A stretch of DNA of 64,000 nucleotides from Cucumibacter marinus DSM 18995 (GTDB lineage: Bacteria > Pseudomonadota > Alphaproteobacteria > Rhizobiales > Devosiaceae), in contig NZ_AUCR01000014.1 in NCBI RefSeq assembly GCF_000429865.1, forward strand, positions 1-64,000, given 5' to 3'. How positions within the stretch are numbered: position 1 is the first letter of the stretch; each line of letters begins with the position of its first letter. A program made the translations under genes and the position numbers. A model generated the notes under the pieces. It saw nothing but the letters and a program-made list of their open reading frames with translations, was not told where the DNA came from and did not search any database. This document shows positions 42,006 through 49,755 of the stretch, one piece after another.

Positions 42006-42046
42006 TTGAACGCGTTCAATAAATCAGACTTCCCTGGCATTGGCAA
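42006..42046 (-). promoter_or_regulatory. promoter with TetR-type operator A, before hydrolase-ligA-ligB
   Basis: The minus-strand -35 TTGCCA (42046-42041) and -10 TTTATT (42023-42018) are 17 bp apart. The perfect palindrome TTGAACGCGTTCAA (42006-42019) overlaps the last bases of the -10. The operator starts exactly 27 nt downstream of the -35 start, as at 46861 and 48323. The TetR protein at 43154-43792 is the likely binder. Confidence 0.65.
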
Positions 42047-42147
42047 TCCACATTTCGGCCAGAAACAGGGGCTTGCGCCACGTCACGGCCGCCTCCCGAC
42101 GGCCTTTGCGGGGGGTTAATTTCGCGGAAATCCGGGAGCATGCGGCA

Positions 42148-42163
42148 GGCCGGACGTCCGGCC
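42148..42163. terminator. 16-bp palindrome after the quinone-oxidoreductase gene
   Basis: GGCCGGACGTCCGGCC is a perfect palindrome 10 bp beyond the QOR stop on the minus strand. It could form a hairpin but lacks a U-tract, so termination would be weak. The related sequence GGCCGGACG/CGTCCGGCC forms the stem at 7930-7951. Confidence 0.4.
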
Positions 42164-42173
42164 GGATGCGGGA

Positions 42174-43088
42174 CTATTGCGGCGGAAACGCCGAATGCTG
42201 AATCACTATCTTGCCGCGCGCGCCCCGAGCCAGGGCCTTGTGGGCATCGGCAAGATTCTCCAGCGGGAAGACGGCCGCGATCGGAATCACCAGATCTCCT
42301 CTCCCCGCGGCGTCGGCGACCCTTTGCAGCGTGCGCGGGTCGTCAAAATGGGCGATGCGAAAATATTCCACGTCCTCGCGCTGTCCTTCCGGTCGCAGAA
42401 TCGGGGCTCCCATCTTGCCGCCCGAAACGACATGGCCGAGAGCATTCTCGATGGCCGGAGCCACGGTGACCACGGCTTTGTCATACGCGGCTTCGGCGGG
42501 CGGCAGTGTGATGTCGATCACCTCACCCACCAGGGCGCGGAACTCCTCCATCTCGTCGGGCAGGACAGCGGCAACAGGTGTCGCCCCGAGTTCCTGGAGA
42601 TACTGCAAGGCGGCGCGGCCGACAGCGCTGCCCGCCCCGGCGACGAGCACACGCTCGCCGCCTTGCGGCTCGATGACGTCGACGATCTGGCGCCCCGTCA
42701 GGCCGACCTGTGGCAGGGCGGCGCCTTGCAGGAAATCGACCGATTCAGGCAGGTGCGCGACCCCTTCCCTCGGCGCCACCGCCAATTCGGCATGCGGGCC
42801 CCTGCCCAGCGGCCTGAAATGGGCAATCACGCGATCGCCAGCAGCGAATCCGTTCACACCAGGACCGACGGTCTCCACGATTCCGGCTGCGTCGCCGCCC
42901 AGAATGGCGGGCAGGGTCATCGGGAACTGCGACGACCTGAGGCCTTTGCGCACGAAGAGATCCAGGTGATTGACCGCCGAGGCCAGCACGCGGATGAGTA
43001 TTTCACCCTCACCGGGCGAAGGTGTGGCCACGTCCTCGAGCTTGAATTGGTCAACATCCCCGTATGCCTGCAGGCGAACGGCCTTCAT
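42174..43088 (-). CDS. zinc-independent alcohol dehydrogenase / quinone oxidoreductase-like (MDR family)
   Basis: This 304-residue MDR protein has GroES-like N-terminal and Rossmann C-terminal domains. The nucleotide loop is VLVAGAGSAVGRAALQYL, and the start MKAVRLQAYGDVDQFKLEDV is typical. It lacks the structural-zinc Cys cluster, as in NADPH:quinone reductases and enoyl reductases. ATG at 43088 has an ideal AAGGAGG. It lies between TetR and the hydrolase-ligAB genes and likely reduces an enone or quinone-type intermediate. Confidence 0.87.
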   Translation of the reverse strand: MKAVRLQAYGDVDQFKLEDVATPSPGEGEILIRVLASAVNHLDLFVRKGLRSSQFPMTLPAILGGDAAGIVETVGPGVNGFAAGDRVIAHFRPLGRGPHAELAVAPREGVAHLPESVDFLQGAALPQVGLTGRQIVDVIEPQGGERVLVAGAGSAVGRAALQYLQELGATPVAAVLPDEMEEFRALVGEVIDITLPPAEAAYDKAVVTVAPAIENALGHVVSGGKMGAPILRPEGQREDVEYFRIAHFDDPRTLQRVADAAGRGDLVIPIAAVFPLENLADAHKALARGARGKIVIQHSAFPPQ

Positions 43089-43153
43089 GGGACCTCCTTG
43101 TCAGAGTTGTGGCACGCAGTCGAAGAACAACAAGGACCCTGGGGACCAGCTTT

Positions 43154-43792
43154 TTACGGCCGCGGCCGCAGCCCGTTGATCAGCTGTTCGCACTGCGCCT
43201 TGAAGTTCTTGCGTGCCTTGTTGATGTCCAGTTCCTTGTCGTTGAGGAACGTTCTGACCTGCACCTGATAGAGGGCGAAGAGAATGTCGCCCACCGTGCC
43301 GACATCGTCACAGCTGGTCTCGCCGGTTTCGGTGCTGTAGGTCGCGATCTTGGTAAAAATGCCCCTCAAATCCACCCTGGTCTGATGGAAGCGCATGGAC
43401 TGGGTGCCGGTGTCGTAGAAGTACATTTCCCGCAGGGCGAGCCGCGAAATGTCGGGCTTGCGTGCAAAACGCGAGAAGTGCAGCTCGGCGACGGCGACAG
43501 CATTGGCGACAAAGCCGCGCCTGGAATTGACCAGCAGTTCGGCTTCATCGATCACGGCTTCGAGGTCATCATTGACGATGAGAAACAGCAGATCGCGCTT
43601 GTTTTCCGCGTAGACGAACAGCGTACCGAGGGCCACCCCGGCGACTTTGGCGATTTCGCGGGTGGTCGCAGCGTCGTATCCCTTGGTCAGAAACAGCGCC
43701 AACGCCGCGTCCCGAATTCTTTGCAGCTTGTCCGCCTTGTTCCTTTCCCGGCGGGTTGTCGGCACGGTTTCCTTGGGTTGCATAGCCACCAT
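43154..43792 (-). CDS. TetR-family transcriptional regulator
   Basis: This 212-residue protein has an N-terminal TetR helix-turn-helix at about 20-65 (RIRDAALALFLTKGYDAATT, then REIAKVAGVALGTLFVYAEN). The C-terminal ligand domain is helical. It is cotranscribed between the ABC ATPase of system B and the QOR gene. The TTGA-centred operators before the binding-protein gene, the permease gene and the hydrolase gene make it the probable repressor of the whole unit. The ligand is unknown, likely the imported compound. Confidence 0.88.
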   Translation of the reverse strand: MVAMQPKETVPTTRRERNKADKLQRIRDAALALFLTKGYDAATTREIAKVAGVALGTLFVYAENKRDLLFLIVNDDLEAVIDEAELLVNSRRGFVANAVAVAELHFSRFARKPDISRLALREMYFYDTGTQSMRFHQTRVDLRGIFTKIATYSTETGETSCDDVGTVGDILFALYQVQVRTFLNDKELDINKARKNFKAQCEQLINGLRPRP

Positions 43793-43801
43793 TTCATCTC
43801 G

Positions 43802-44968
43802 TCAGTTTAGATCGAACCTTACACTTGCAATAAGGGCACCATTGGCCGGATCAAAGAAATGGCCCTTTCTGATCGCCCATTCGCCGGTGCCAGGTGAAAT
43901 CGCATATTCGCTGGGGATGCGCGCGATTATCTTGCCATTCTGCAGGTTTCGCGGGGTGCCGTCACCATCGAACTCCTCCGTCGCGGCAACGACGACGTCG
44001 GCGCCGAGGTCAAGGTGAACGAGCTGTTCGGGCGGCACCATTTCGGACAGGACAAATTCCGCCTTGAGCGTGGCCCCCTTGCCGGCAGCATCCGATCTGA
44101 GCGAGACATCCTCGGGACGCACACCGAAGACAATGCCACGGTCGATCCAGGCCTCGAGTTCCGGCGTAGCCCCGATGCCGAAGCGTTGTTCGCCCACCAC
44201 GCAGATGACACCGTCACCGGTCCGCTCCAGCCGGGCCGACAACAGGTTGATGGATGGCGAGCCGACGAAAGCGGCAACGAACATGTTCAAGGGGCGCTCG
44301 TAGATTTCCAGCGGCGTGCCGACCTGTTGCAGTACGCCCTTGTTCATCACTGCGATGCGGTCGCCCATGGTCATGGCCTCGACTTGGTCGTGTGTGACGT
44401 AGAGCGTCGTCGTGCCGAGATCGTGCTGGAGCTGGGTGATCTCGGAGCGCATCTGCACCCTGAGCTTGGCGTCCAGATTGGACAACGGCTCGTCCATCAG
44501 AAATGCGTGTGGGCGGCGGATGACTGCGCGTCCCATGGCCACGCGCTGGCGCTGCCCACCCGACAGGCTTTTGGGCTTCCGGTAGAGATGAGGCTCGAGA
44601 TCGAGCATCCCCACCACATGTTCTACGCGCTTCTTGATTTCCGCCTTCGCGACACCCTCGCATTCAAGCGGGAATGCGATGTTCTCGAAGATCGTCATAT
44701 GTGGATAAAGCGCATAATTCTGGAACACCATGGCGAAGTTACGGTCCCGGGGCGCCAGATTGTTGATGACGCGGTTACCCGCCACAAGCTCGCCACCGGT
44801 AATGCTTTCGAGCCCCGCCACCATGCGCAGGGCCGTGGTCTTGCCGCAGCCCGAGGGCCCCACCATGACCAGAAACTCGCCGTCTCTCACGTCGATGTTG
44901 AGGCTGCGCACGGCATCGGTCCCGTCGGCGTAACGCTTGGCGACGTCTTTGAAGTTGATCTGAACCAT
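43802..44968 (-). CDS. ABC transporter ATP-binding protein, UgpC/MalK type (system B)
   Basis: This 388-residue ATPase has Walker A GPSGCGKTT, Q-loop FQNYALYPHM, signature LSGGQRQR, Walker B FLMDEPLSNLDA and a C-terminal TOBE domain. ATG at 44968 (MVQINFKDVAKRY) follows AGGTGA; an in-frame TTG nine bases up is less likely. It is the last transport gene before the tetR and catabolic genes of the same strand. It energises import of the compound degraded by the operon, by inference. Confidence 0.91.
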   Translation of the reverse strand: MVQINFKDVAKRYADGTDAVRSLNIDVRDGEFLVMVGPSGCGKTTALRMVAGLESITGGELVAGNRVINNLAPRDRNFAMVFQNYALYPHMTIFENIAFPLECEGVAKAEIKKRVEHVVGMLDLEPHLYRKPKSLSGGQRQRVAMGRAVIRRPHAFLMDEPLSNLDAKLRVQMRSEITQLQHDLGTTTLYVTHDQVEAMTMGDRIAVMNKGVLQQVGTPLEIYERPLNMFVAAFVGSPSINLLSARLERTGDGVICVVGEQRFGIGATPELEAWIDRGIVFGVRPEDVSLRSDAAGKGATLKAEFVLSEMVPPEQLVHLDLGADVVVAATEEFDGDGTPRNLQNGKIIARIPSEYAISPGTGEWAIRKGHFFDPANGALIASVRFDLN

Positions 44969-44988
44969 AGATTTCAATCACCTGAGGA

Positions 44989-45828
44989 CTAGTTTTTGAT
45001 CCCGCCGGAAAATCCGCGGATGAGCTCTTTCTGGGCGAAGACGTAGAAGCCGATGATCGGGGCCAGCGCGACGCAAACGGCAGCGAACACCAGGTTCCAC
45101 CGGGCGGCATATTCCCCGACGAACCCGAATATCGAGATCGGTAGCGTCTGCACGTCGCTGCCGGTCAGGAAGATGAGCTGCATGAAGAAATCATTCCACA
45201 CGATGAGCCCGGTCATCACCGCGACCGTTGCGGTAACGGGCGTGAGGAGAGGAAAGACCACTCGGAAGAAGATGCGCCAGCGCCCTGCCCCGTCGACCTC
45301 GGCGGCCTCCTCGTATTCCATGGGCATGGCGCGCAGAAAGCCGACATACAGGAACACCGCCAGGGGCATGAGCAGACCCGAGAACAAGATGATGATCCCC
45401 AGCTGATTGCCCACCAGCCCCATCTGCCTGAAGCTCGTGTAAAGGGGCACAACGGAAAGCTGCCACGGCGTGATGATGGCAAAGACGAAGAAGATGTAGA
45501 TCCATTCGCGGGATGTCGCCCGCGCCCGGGTCACCGCATAGGCGGTGATCGATCCGACGAGGATGAGAATGGCGACCGTGGCGACAGTCACGACGGCGCT
45601 GTTGATCAGCGCTTCACCCAGGGTTACCCGGTTCGTGCCGGCCCAGGCGCGTCTGAAATTGTCGAACATGAACTCCTCGGGCCATGCCAGGGGCGCGCGG
45701 AACACATCGGTGTCCGACTTTCCCGACACCATGACCAGGAAATAGAACGGCGCACACCAGACGATGGCGACACAGATAAGCAGGGCTTCCCTGACCAGCT
45801 CTTTGGGGCCGTAGCGCGAGTCGCTCAT
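44989..45828 (-). CDS. ABC transporter permease, MalG/UgpE type (system B)
   Basis: This 279-residue subunit has six spans and the EAA loop EEAAEVDGAGRWRIFFRVVFP. The ATG at 45828 overlaps the upstream permease stop (ATGA) and has AGGAGG ahead; a much longer frame upstream is a shadow. It pairs with the MalF-type subunit. Confidence 0.9.
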   Translation of the reverse strand: MSDSRYGPKELVREALLICVAIVWCAPFYFLVMVSGKSDTDVFRAPLAWPEEFMFDNFRRAWAGTNRVTLGEALINSAVVTVATVAILILVGSITAYAVTRARATSREWIYIFFVFAIITPWQLSVVPLYTSFRQMGLVGNQLGIIILFSGLLMPLAVFLYVGFLRAMPMEYEEAAEVDGAGRWRIFFRVVFPLLTPVTATVAVMTGLIVWNDFFMQLIFLTGSDVQTLPISIFGFVGEYAARWNLVFAAVCVALAPIIGFYVFAQKELIRGFSGGIKN

Positions 45829-46751
45829 TGGAACCTCCTGTCGCTCAGACGTAGAAGCAGGATTTGCACGAGTGAAATCAGCAGAATGAGCGCGGTCAGC
45901 ACCGTTGCCAGTGCCGCCCCGTATCCGAAGCGCCCATAAACGAAGGTTTCCTTGAAGATGCTGGTCGCCAGCGTTTCGGTGGAATAGTTCGGCCCGCCTC
46001 GCGTCAGGGCATAGACCTGATCGAAGACCCGCAATCCGGTGATCGTGGTATAGGTGATGCTCACCGTGGCTGCCGGCATCAACAGCGGCAGGGAGATTTT
46101 TCGGAAACGCCGCCAGGCCGATGCGCCGTCGACTTCTGCCGCCTCGTTGAGTTCTACCGGGATGGTCTGCAAGCCTGACAGGTAGAGCACCATGGTCAGG
46201 CCGGAATACTGCCAGATCATGACGAGGCACACTGACATGAGAGCCACGGACGGATCGCCAAGCCACACCTTCTGAAGGCCGTGCAGCCCCAGCGCGCCCA
46301 GCACGATGTTGATCGGTCCCGTCGCCGCGAGCAGGTAGCTCCAGATATACGAGGTTGCCAGAGGGTTCATCACCACCGTGGCGAAGAACAACGCCCTGAG
46401 GAAGCCGCGCAACTTGAGATTGGCATTGAGCCAGACGGCCAGCGCCAGCCCGATGAGATTCACGCCCGCCACGAAGACGAACGCCAGCACCACCGTGTTG
46501 ATCAGGGCGCCGTAGGATTTGGGGGAGCTGAAGATCTCGATGAAGTTATCCAGCCCGATGAAGACCGGATCGCTCAGTCCGTCCCAAGTGGTAAACGCGT
46601 ACCAACCGCCCGCGACGGTGGCGACGTAGTGATAAAGGAAGGCCAGGGTGATGCCGGGTATCGCCCACCACAGGGGCACGCGTGTTCGCAAGGTTTTCGC
46701 CGGCACTGCAACGCCCGGCTTCTCGGCATCCAGCCTCTGAGGGGCCGTCAA
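45825..46751 (-). CDS. ABC transporter permease, MalF/UgpA type (system B)
   Basis: This 308-residue subunit has six spans and an EAA loop NEAAEVDGASAWRRFRKISLP. The start is TTG at 46751, six bases after GGGAGGAG; the frame extends to 46835 but without such a site. It is preceded by its own promoter and TetR-type operator (46847-46888), so the permease segment may be transcribed separately from the binding protein. Confidence 0.87.
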   Translation of the reverse strand: MTAPQRLDAEKPGVAVPAKTLRTRVPLWWAIPGITLAFLYHYVATVAGGWYAFTTWDGLSDPVFIGLDNFIEIFSSPKSYGALINTVVLAFVFVAGVNLIGLALAVWLNANLKLRGFLRALFFATVVMNPLATSYIWSYLLAATGPINIVLGALGLHGLQKVWLGDPSVALMSVCLVMIWQYSGLTMVLYLSGLQTIPVELNEAAEVDGASAWRRFRKISLPLLMPAATVSITYTTITGLRVFDQVYALTRGGPNYSTETLATSIFKETFVYGRFGYGAALATVLTALILLISLVQILLLRLSDRRFQ

Positions 46752-46846
46752 TGTGTCTCCTCCCAAACCGCCGGTGCAACCCTTGTTCCGCAGGCCGGGT
46801 TTCCCCGCGGGCCAGCCGGGACCGATCGCACACACCGGTCAAAAAA

Positions 46847-46888
46847 TTGAAGCGCGATCAATTTCATTGAACCGCCAAGTGTTGTCAA
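46847..46888 (-). promoter_or_regulatory. promoter with TetR-type operator C, before the permease genes
   Basis: A minus-strand -35 consensus TTGACA (46888-46883) is followed by a weak -10 region (46865-46860). The operator, read on the minus strand, is TTGATCGCGCTTCAA (46861-46847), very like sites A and B. It starts exactly 27 nt after the -35 start, as in those sites. Confidence 0.6.
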
Positions 46889-46972
46889 TCGGCCAAGGAG
46901 GCCGCTGCACCCCGGAAGGCACCTGCAAGTGCGGGTCCGTTGCCGAGGCGCCCCCGTTGATCGGTGAGGTCG

Positions 46973-47006
46973 CCGGGACGCGGCGAAGCGAGGTGCCGCG
47001 TCCCGG
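46973..47006 (-). other. stem-loop between binding-protein and permease genes (system B)
   Basis: Perfect 12-bp arms CCGGGACGCGGC (46973-46984) and GCCGCGTCCCGG (46995-47006) enclose a 10-base loop. It lies 20 bp after the binding-protein stop and has no T-run. It likely stabilises the binding-protein message or partly terminates, as at 35990-36027. Confidence 0.65.
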
Positions 47007-47026
47007 TGTCGAGGTGCGCCCTCCGA

Positions 47027-48286
47027 TCAGCCCTGTTCCCAGGCTTTGTCGAGTTCGGCGAGCATCTCGTCGACGGTGACTGAGCCACCCAGAAGACCGC
47101 TGCCGAGCTGGATGAGGGCCTCGAGCGCGCGGGCGCTCGGCCAGTTGTGGTAGATGGCGGTGCCGACGCGATCCTCCTCGAAGGCACCGGCGAGATCGGT
47201 CAGGTCGCCAGGCAGGCGTCCCTCTCCAACGAGGTGGAAGGGAATGCCGCCGCTCTGCTGCTGGAACACGTCCATCTGCGCGGGCTCGATCATCCACTGA
47301 AGGAAGGCCACAGCCGCTTCCTTGTTGGCGGAATCGGCGGCGATGCTGACGCCGTCCTCGATCAGGCCGATGGCAAGATTTTCCGCTTCCGTGTCGCCGC
47401 CGGGGAACGGCGCCATGCGCAGGTCGAGATCAGGATCGACGGTTTTGGCGCCGCCCATCATCACGGAAGGGCCGATCGCCATGAAGACATTCTCGGACGC
47501 AACCTCAGCAAACAGCTGCGGAACGTTGATGGCCTGTACCCCAAGCGGGAAGCAATCGCGGTCACGCATCGTCGCCACGCGCTCGAGCGCCTTGCGCCAG
47601 CCCTCGGAGGTGGCGAAAGTCACCTCACCCGCCTGATGTCTGGCGTTCCAGTTCGGGGACTCCTGCAGAAGCGGACCAGCGGCCACGATGCCGTACATCC
47701 ATTCCGGGCTCGAACCCGGCACCGCCAGGGCGTGTTTGCCATGCTGCGTGGCCACGTCGCAGATCTCGAGCAACTCCTCGAAAGTCGTCGGCACTTCGAG
47801 GCCGTACTCGTTCATGAGCTTGTTGTTGTAAACCAGTCCAGCAGCCGTCATCGGCATTGGAACGCTCAGCAGCTTGCCGTCATCCCACAGAATTTCGAAA
47901 ATGGGATTGTCCTGCGAGTATTCATCGGCCAGCGCATAGTCCGAGAGATCCGCGATGACGCCCTGCGGACCCATGATGTGCACCGAGGTGAGGTCGCTTC
48001 CGCCGGTGGTCGTAAAGAAGATATCGATGTCGGCACCGCCTTGCAGCAGCGGGATCAGCGTCTGGGGGTAAGACGCGCTCGGCGGCAACCGCCGAAGGTT
48101 GAACACCACGTCGTCGTGCTCTTTCGCGTAGAGCTCCGTCATCGTTTCCATGGCGGCACCGTTGCCGCTGGCGGGCATGACGATGTCGATTTCCGTCTGG
48201 CCGAACGCCGCAGTCGCCGTCAGTAGCCCAGCCGTCGCGGCAAGCAGGGCAACCGCGCTCTTTTTCGAGCTCGTTGGGTTGTGCAT
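47027..48286 (-). CDS. ABC transporter substrate-binding protein, family 1 (system B)
   Basis: This 419-residue solute-binding protein has a signal peptide (SAVALLAATAGLLTATAAFG, cleavage near FGQTE). The mature start EIDIVMPASGNGAAMETMTE and the pattern PMTAAGLVYNNKLMNEYG are typical of family 1. ATG at 48286 has a perfect GGAGGAG site. It is the first gene of a unit running through permeases, ATPase, TetR, QOR, hydrolase and LigAB, so the ligand may be an aromatic compound or its glycoside rather than a plain sugar (inference). Confidence 0.88.
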   Translation of the reverse strand: MHNPTSSKKSAVALLAATAGLLTATAAFGQTEIDIVMPASGNGAAMETMTELYAKEHDDVVFNLRRLPPSASYPQTLIPLLQGGADIDIFFTTTGGSDLTSVHIMGPQGVIADLSDYALADEYSQDNPIFEILWDDGKLLSVPMPMTAAGLVYNNKLMNEYGLEVPTTFEELLEICDVATQHGKHALAVPGSSPEWMYGIVAAGPLLQESPNWNARHQAGEVTFATSEGWRKALERVATMRDRDCFPLGVQAINVPQLFAEVASENVFMAIGPSVMMGGAKTVDPDLDLRMAPFPGGDTEAENLAIGLIEDGVSIAADSANKEAAVAFLQWMIEPAQMDVFQQQSGGIPFHLVGEGRLPGDLTDLAGAFEEDRVGTAIYHNWPSARALEALIQLGSGLLGGSVTVDEMLAELDKAWEQG

Positions 48287-48308
48287 TTTCTCCTCCAACT
48301 TCATTTTT

Positions 48309-48350
48309 TTGAAGCGTGTTCAGTAGGATTTCCACGGAGTGTTTTGTCAA
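48309..48350 (-). promoter_or_regulatory. promoter with TetR-type operator B, before the system B binding-protein gene
   Basis: The minus-strand -35 TTGACA (48350-48345) has a weak -10 about 17 bp on (CCTACT). The operator reads CTGAACACGCTTCAA on the minus strand (48323-48309). The -35 to operator distance is 27 nt, identical to sites A and C. The ATG is 23 bp downstream. Confidence 0.6.
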
Positions 48351-48756
48351 GTTCTTTATCCAGAGCCTCAAGGCACACTCCCGGAACGCAGGGCTAAAAC
48401 CCTTATTTTTGCGCCAGTTACCTGTACTTTTGCGTTGGGAGCGTTTGGAAGGTCGCGGGCAGATGTGAACACAAACGGCCACAGAAAGAGTAGGTTTCGG
48501 GGGCTGAATTGTGCTAGATCATGTTCAATGATGGAGTTGCAGCAAGCGGCAACTAACCGCGCCATGTTGTCCCGAGGGCCTGCGCCGTGATGGCCAGTAT
48601 CGGACGGTCGCGTCTGGTCAATCTTGCCCGGTCCGGGGCCAACATGATCAACCGTTTGTTGGCTCGATCTGACCACGTTCGGGGTCGCAAATCGTTGGAC
48701 GCAACGGGGACCTGCCTGCTAGCGTCCGGGGCGAATTGCGCTTCAGGGAGGACGCA
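48351..48756. other. divergent control region between system B and the AraC-type gene
   Basis: This is about 400 bp without a convincing gene. Apart from the promoter of system B it contains an inverted repeat ATCAT-N5-ATGAT (48518-48532) of unknown use, a possible AraC-type or TetR-type site. No terminator or small RNA was recognised. Confidence 0.4.
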
Positions 48757-49743
48757 TTGGCTCAATCCACGATCCGCCTTGGTTCGCCCTCTATCCGCGC
48801 GCATGGGCAGGAATTCCAGCACCAGATGAACGGGTTGTTGAACACCCGGTTCCAGCTGAGCCCGCTGGGCAAGCGCAGTTATGCGGGAGAGATATTGCGC
48901 AGCTACATCACGGACGGGCTGCGGCTCGCCGACATCCGGTTCTCGCCCCATTCCACCTGCCTCATGCCCGGCAAGCTGCCACGCTCGAGCAACTCCTTTC
49001 TTGTCTCCTGGCAGGTTGAGGGCAACAGCCTGGTGCGCCAATTCGGCCGCGAAACGGAAGTGCGTTCAGGCGAGCTTTTCTTCGTGGACACCTCACAGCC
49101 CTTTGAGATCGAGACGGACGACATCTGGACGCGGTCCGTCTACCTGGATTCCCAGTTCTGGCAGGAGGTGTTCCCAGAGCGGGCTCAATATTCAGCCGTT
49201 GCGATGTCCGGCAACAGCCACATGGGCAGGATCTGCACGCAGTTGATCGAACAACTCTTCGTCTCCTGCCACAGCCACCCCGTGGGAACGGTCAAACGCA
49301 TGGCTGGCAGTTTCGCCAACCTCCTTGCGGTGACGATGGTCGCCGAGGTGTCGCCCGGCGCCGCCGAGCCGGCGACGCGTAGCATGCTGATCGACCGCAT
49401 CAGGCGCTTCGCGCGCGCCAATCTCGCGAACCCCGATCTCAGCTGTGAAGACATCGCCGCCCATGTGAACCTGTCCGTGGGGCACGTTCACCAGCTTTTC
49501 AGCGGGCGCGAGCAGACACTGATGCGCTGGGTCTGGGCAGAGCGCCTGCGGCTCATCGCGCGCGACCTCACCAATCCCGGTTTGCAACACAAGCCCGTTT
49601 CGGCAATCGCCTTTGATTGGGGGTTCAGCGACGCCGCCCATTTCAGCCGAAGTTTCAAATCGCAATACGGCATGAGCCCCACGGGTTTCCGCAACGCCTC
49701 GCAGTGCAGCCTCGACCACATGCTGGCCTTGCCGCTTAACTGA
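48757..49743 (+). CDS. AraC-family transcriptional regulator
   Basis: This 328-residue protein has a C-terminal AraC/XylS domain with two helix-turn-helices (LSCEDIAAHVNLSVGHVHQLF and AIAFDWGFSDAAHFSRSFKS, the latter a typical signature). The N-terminal half resembles the AraC-binding-like (NahR/FeaR type) domain: SFLVSWQVEGNSLVRQFGRE, then ELFFVDTSQPFEIE. The start is TTG at 48757, five bases after AGGGAGG. It is divergent from importer B and converges on the TRAP gene cluster; either could be its target. Confidence 0.86.
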   Translation: MAQSTIRLGSPSIRAHGQEFQHQMNGLLNTRFQLSPLGKRSYAGEILRSYITDGLRLADIRFSPHSTCLMPGKLPRSSNSFLVSWQVEGNSLVRQFGRETEVRSGELFFVDTSQPFEIETDDIWTRSVYLDSQFWQEVFPERAQYSAVAMSGNSHMGRICTQLIEQLFVSCHSHPVGTVKRMAGSFANLLAVTMVAEVSPGAAEPATRSMLIDRIRRFARANLANPDLSCEDIAAHVNLSVGHVHQLFSGREQTLMRWVWAERLRLIARDLTNPGLQHKPVSAIAFDWGFSDAAHFSRSFKSQYGMSPTGFRNASQCSLDHMLALPLN

Positions 49744-49755
49744 TGCGGTCCGGGT

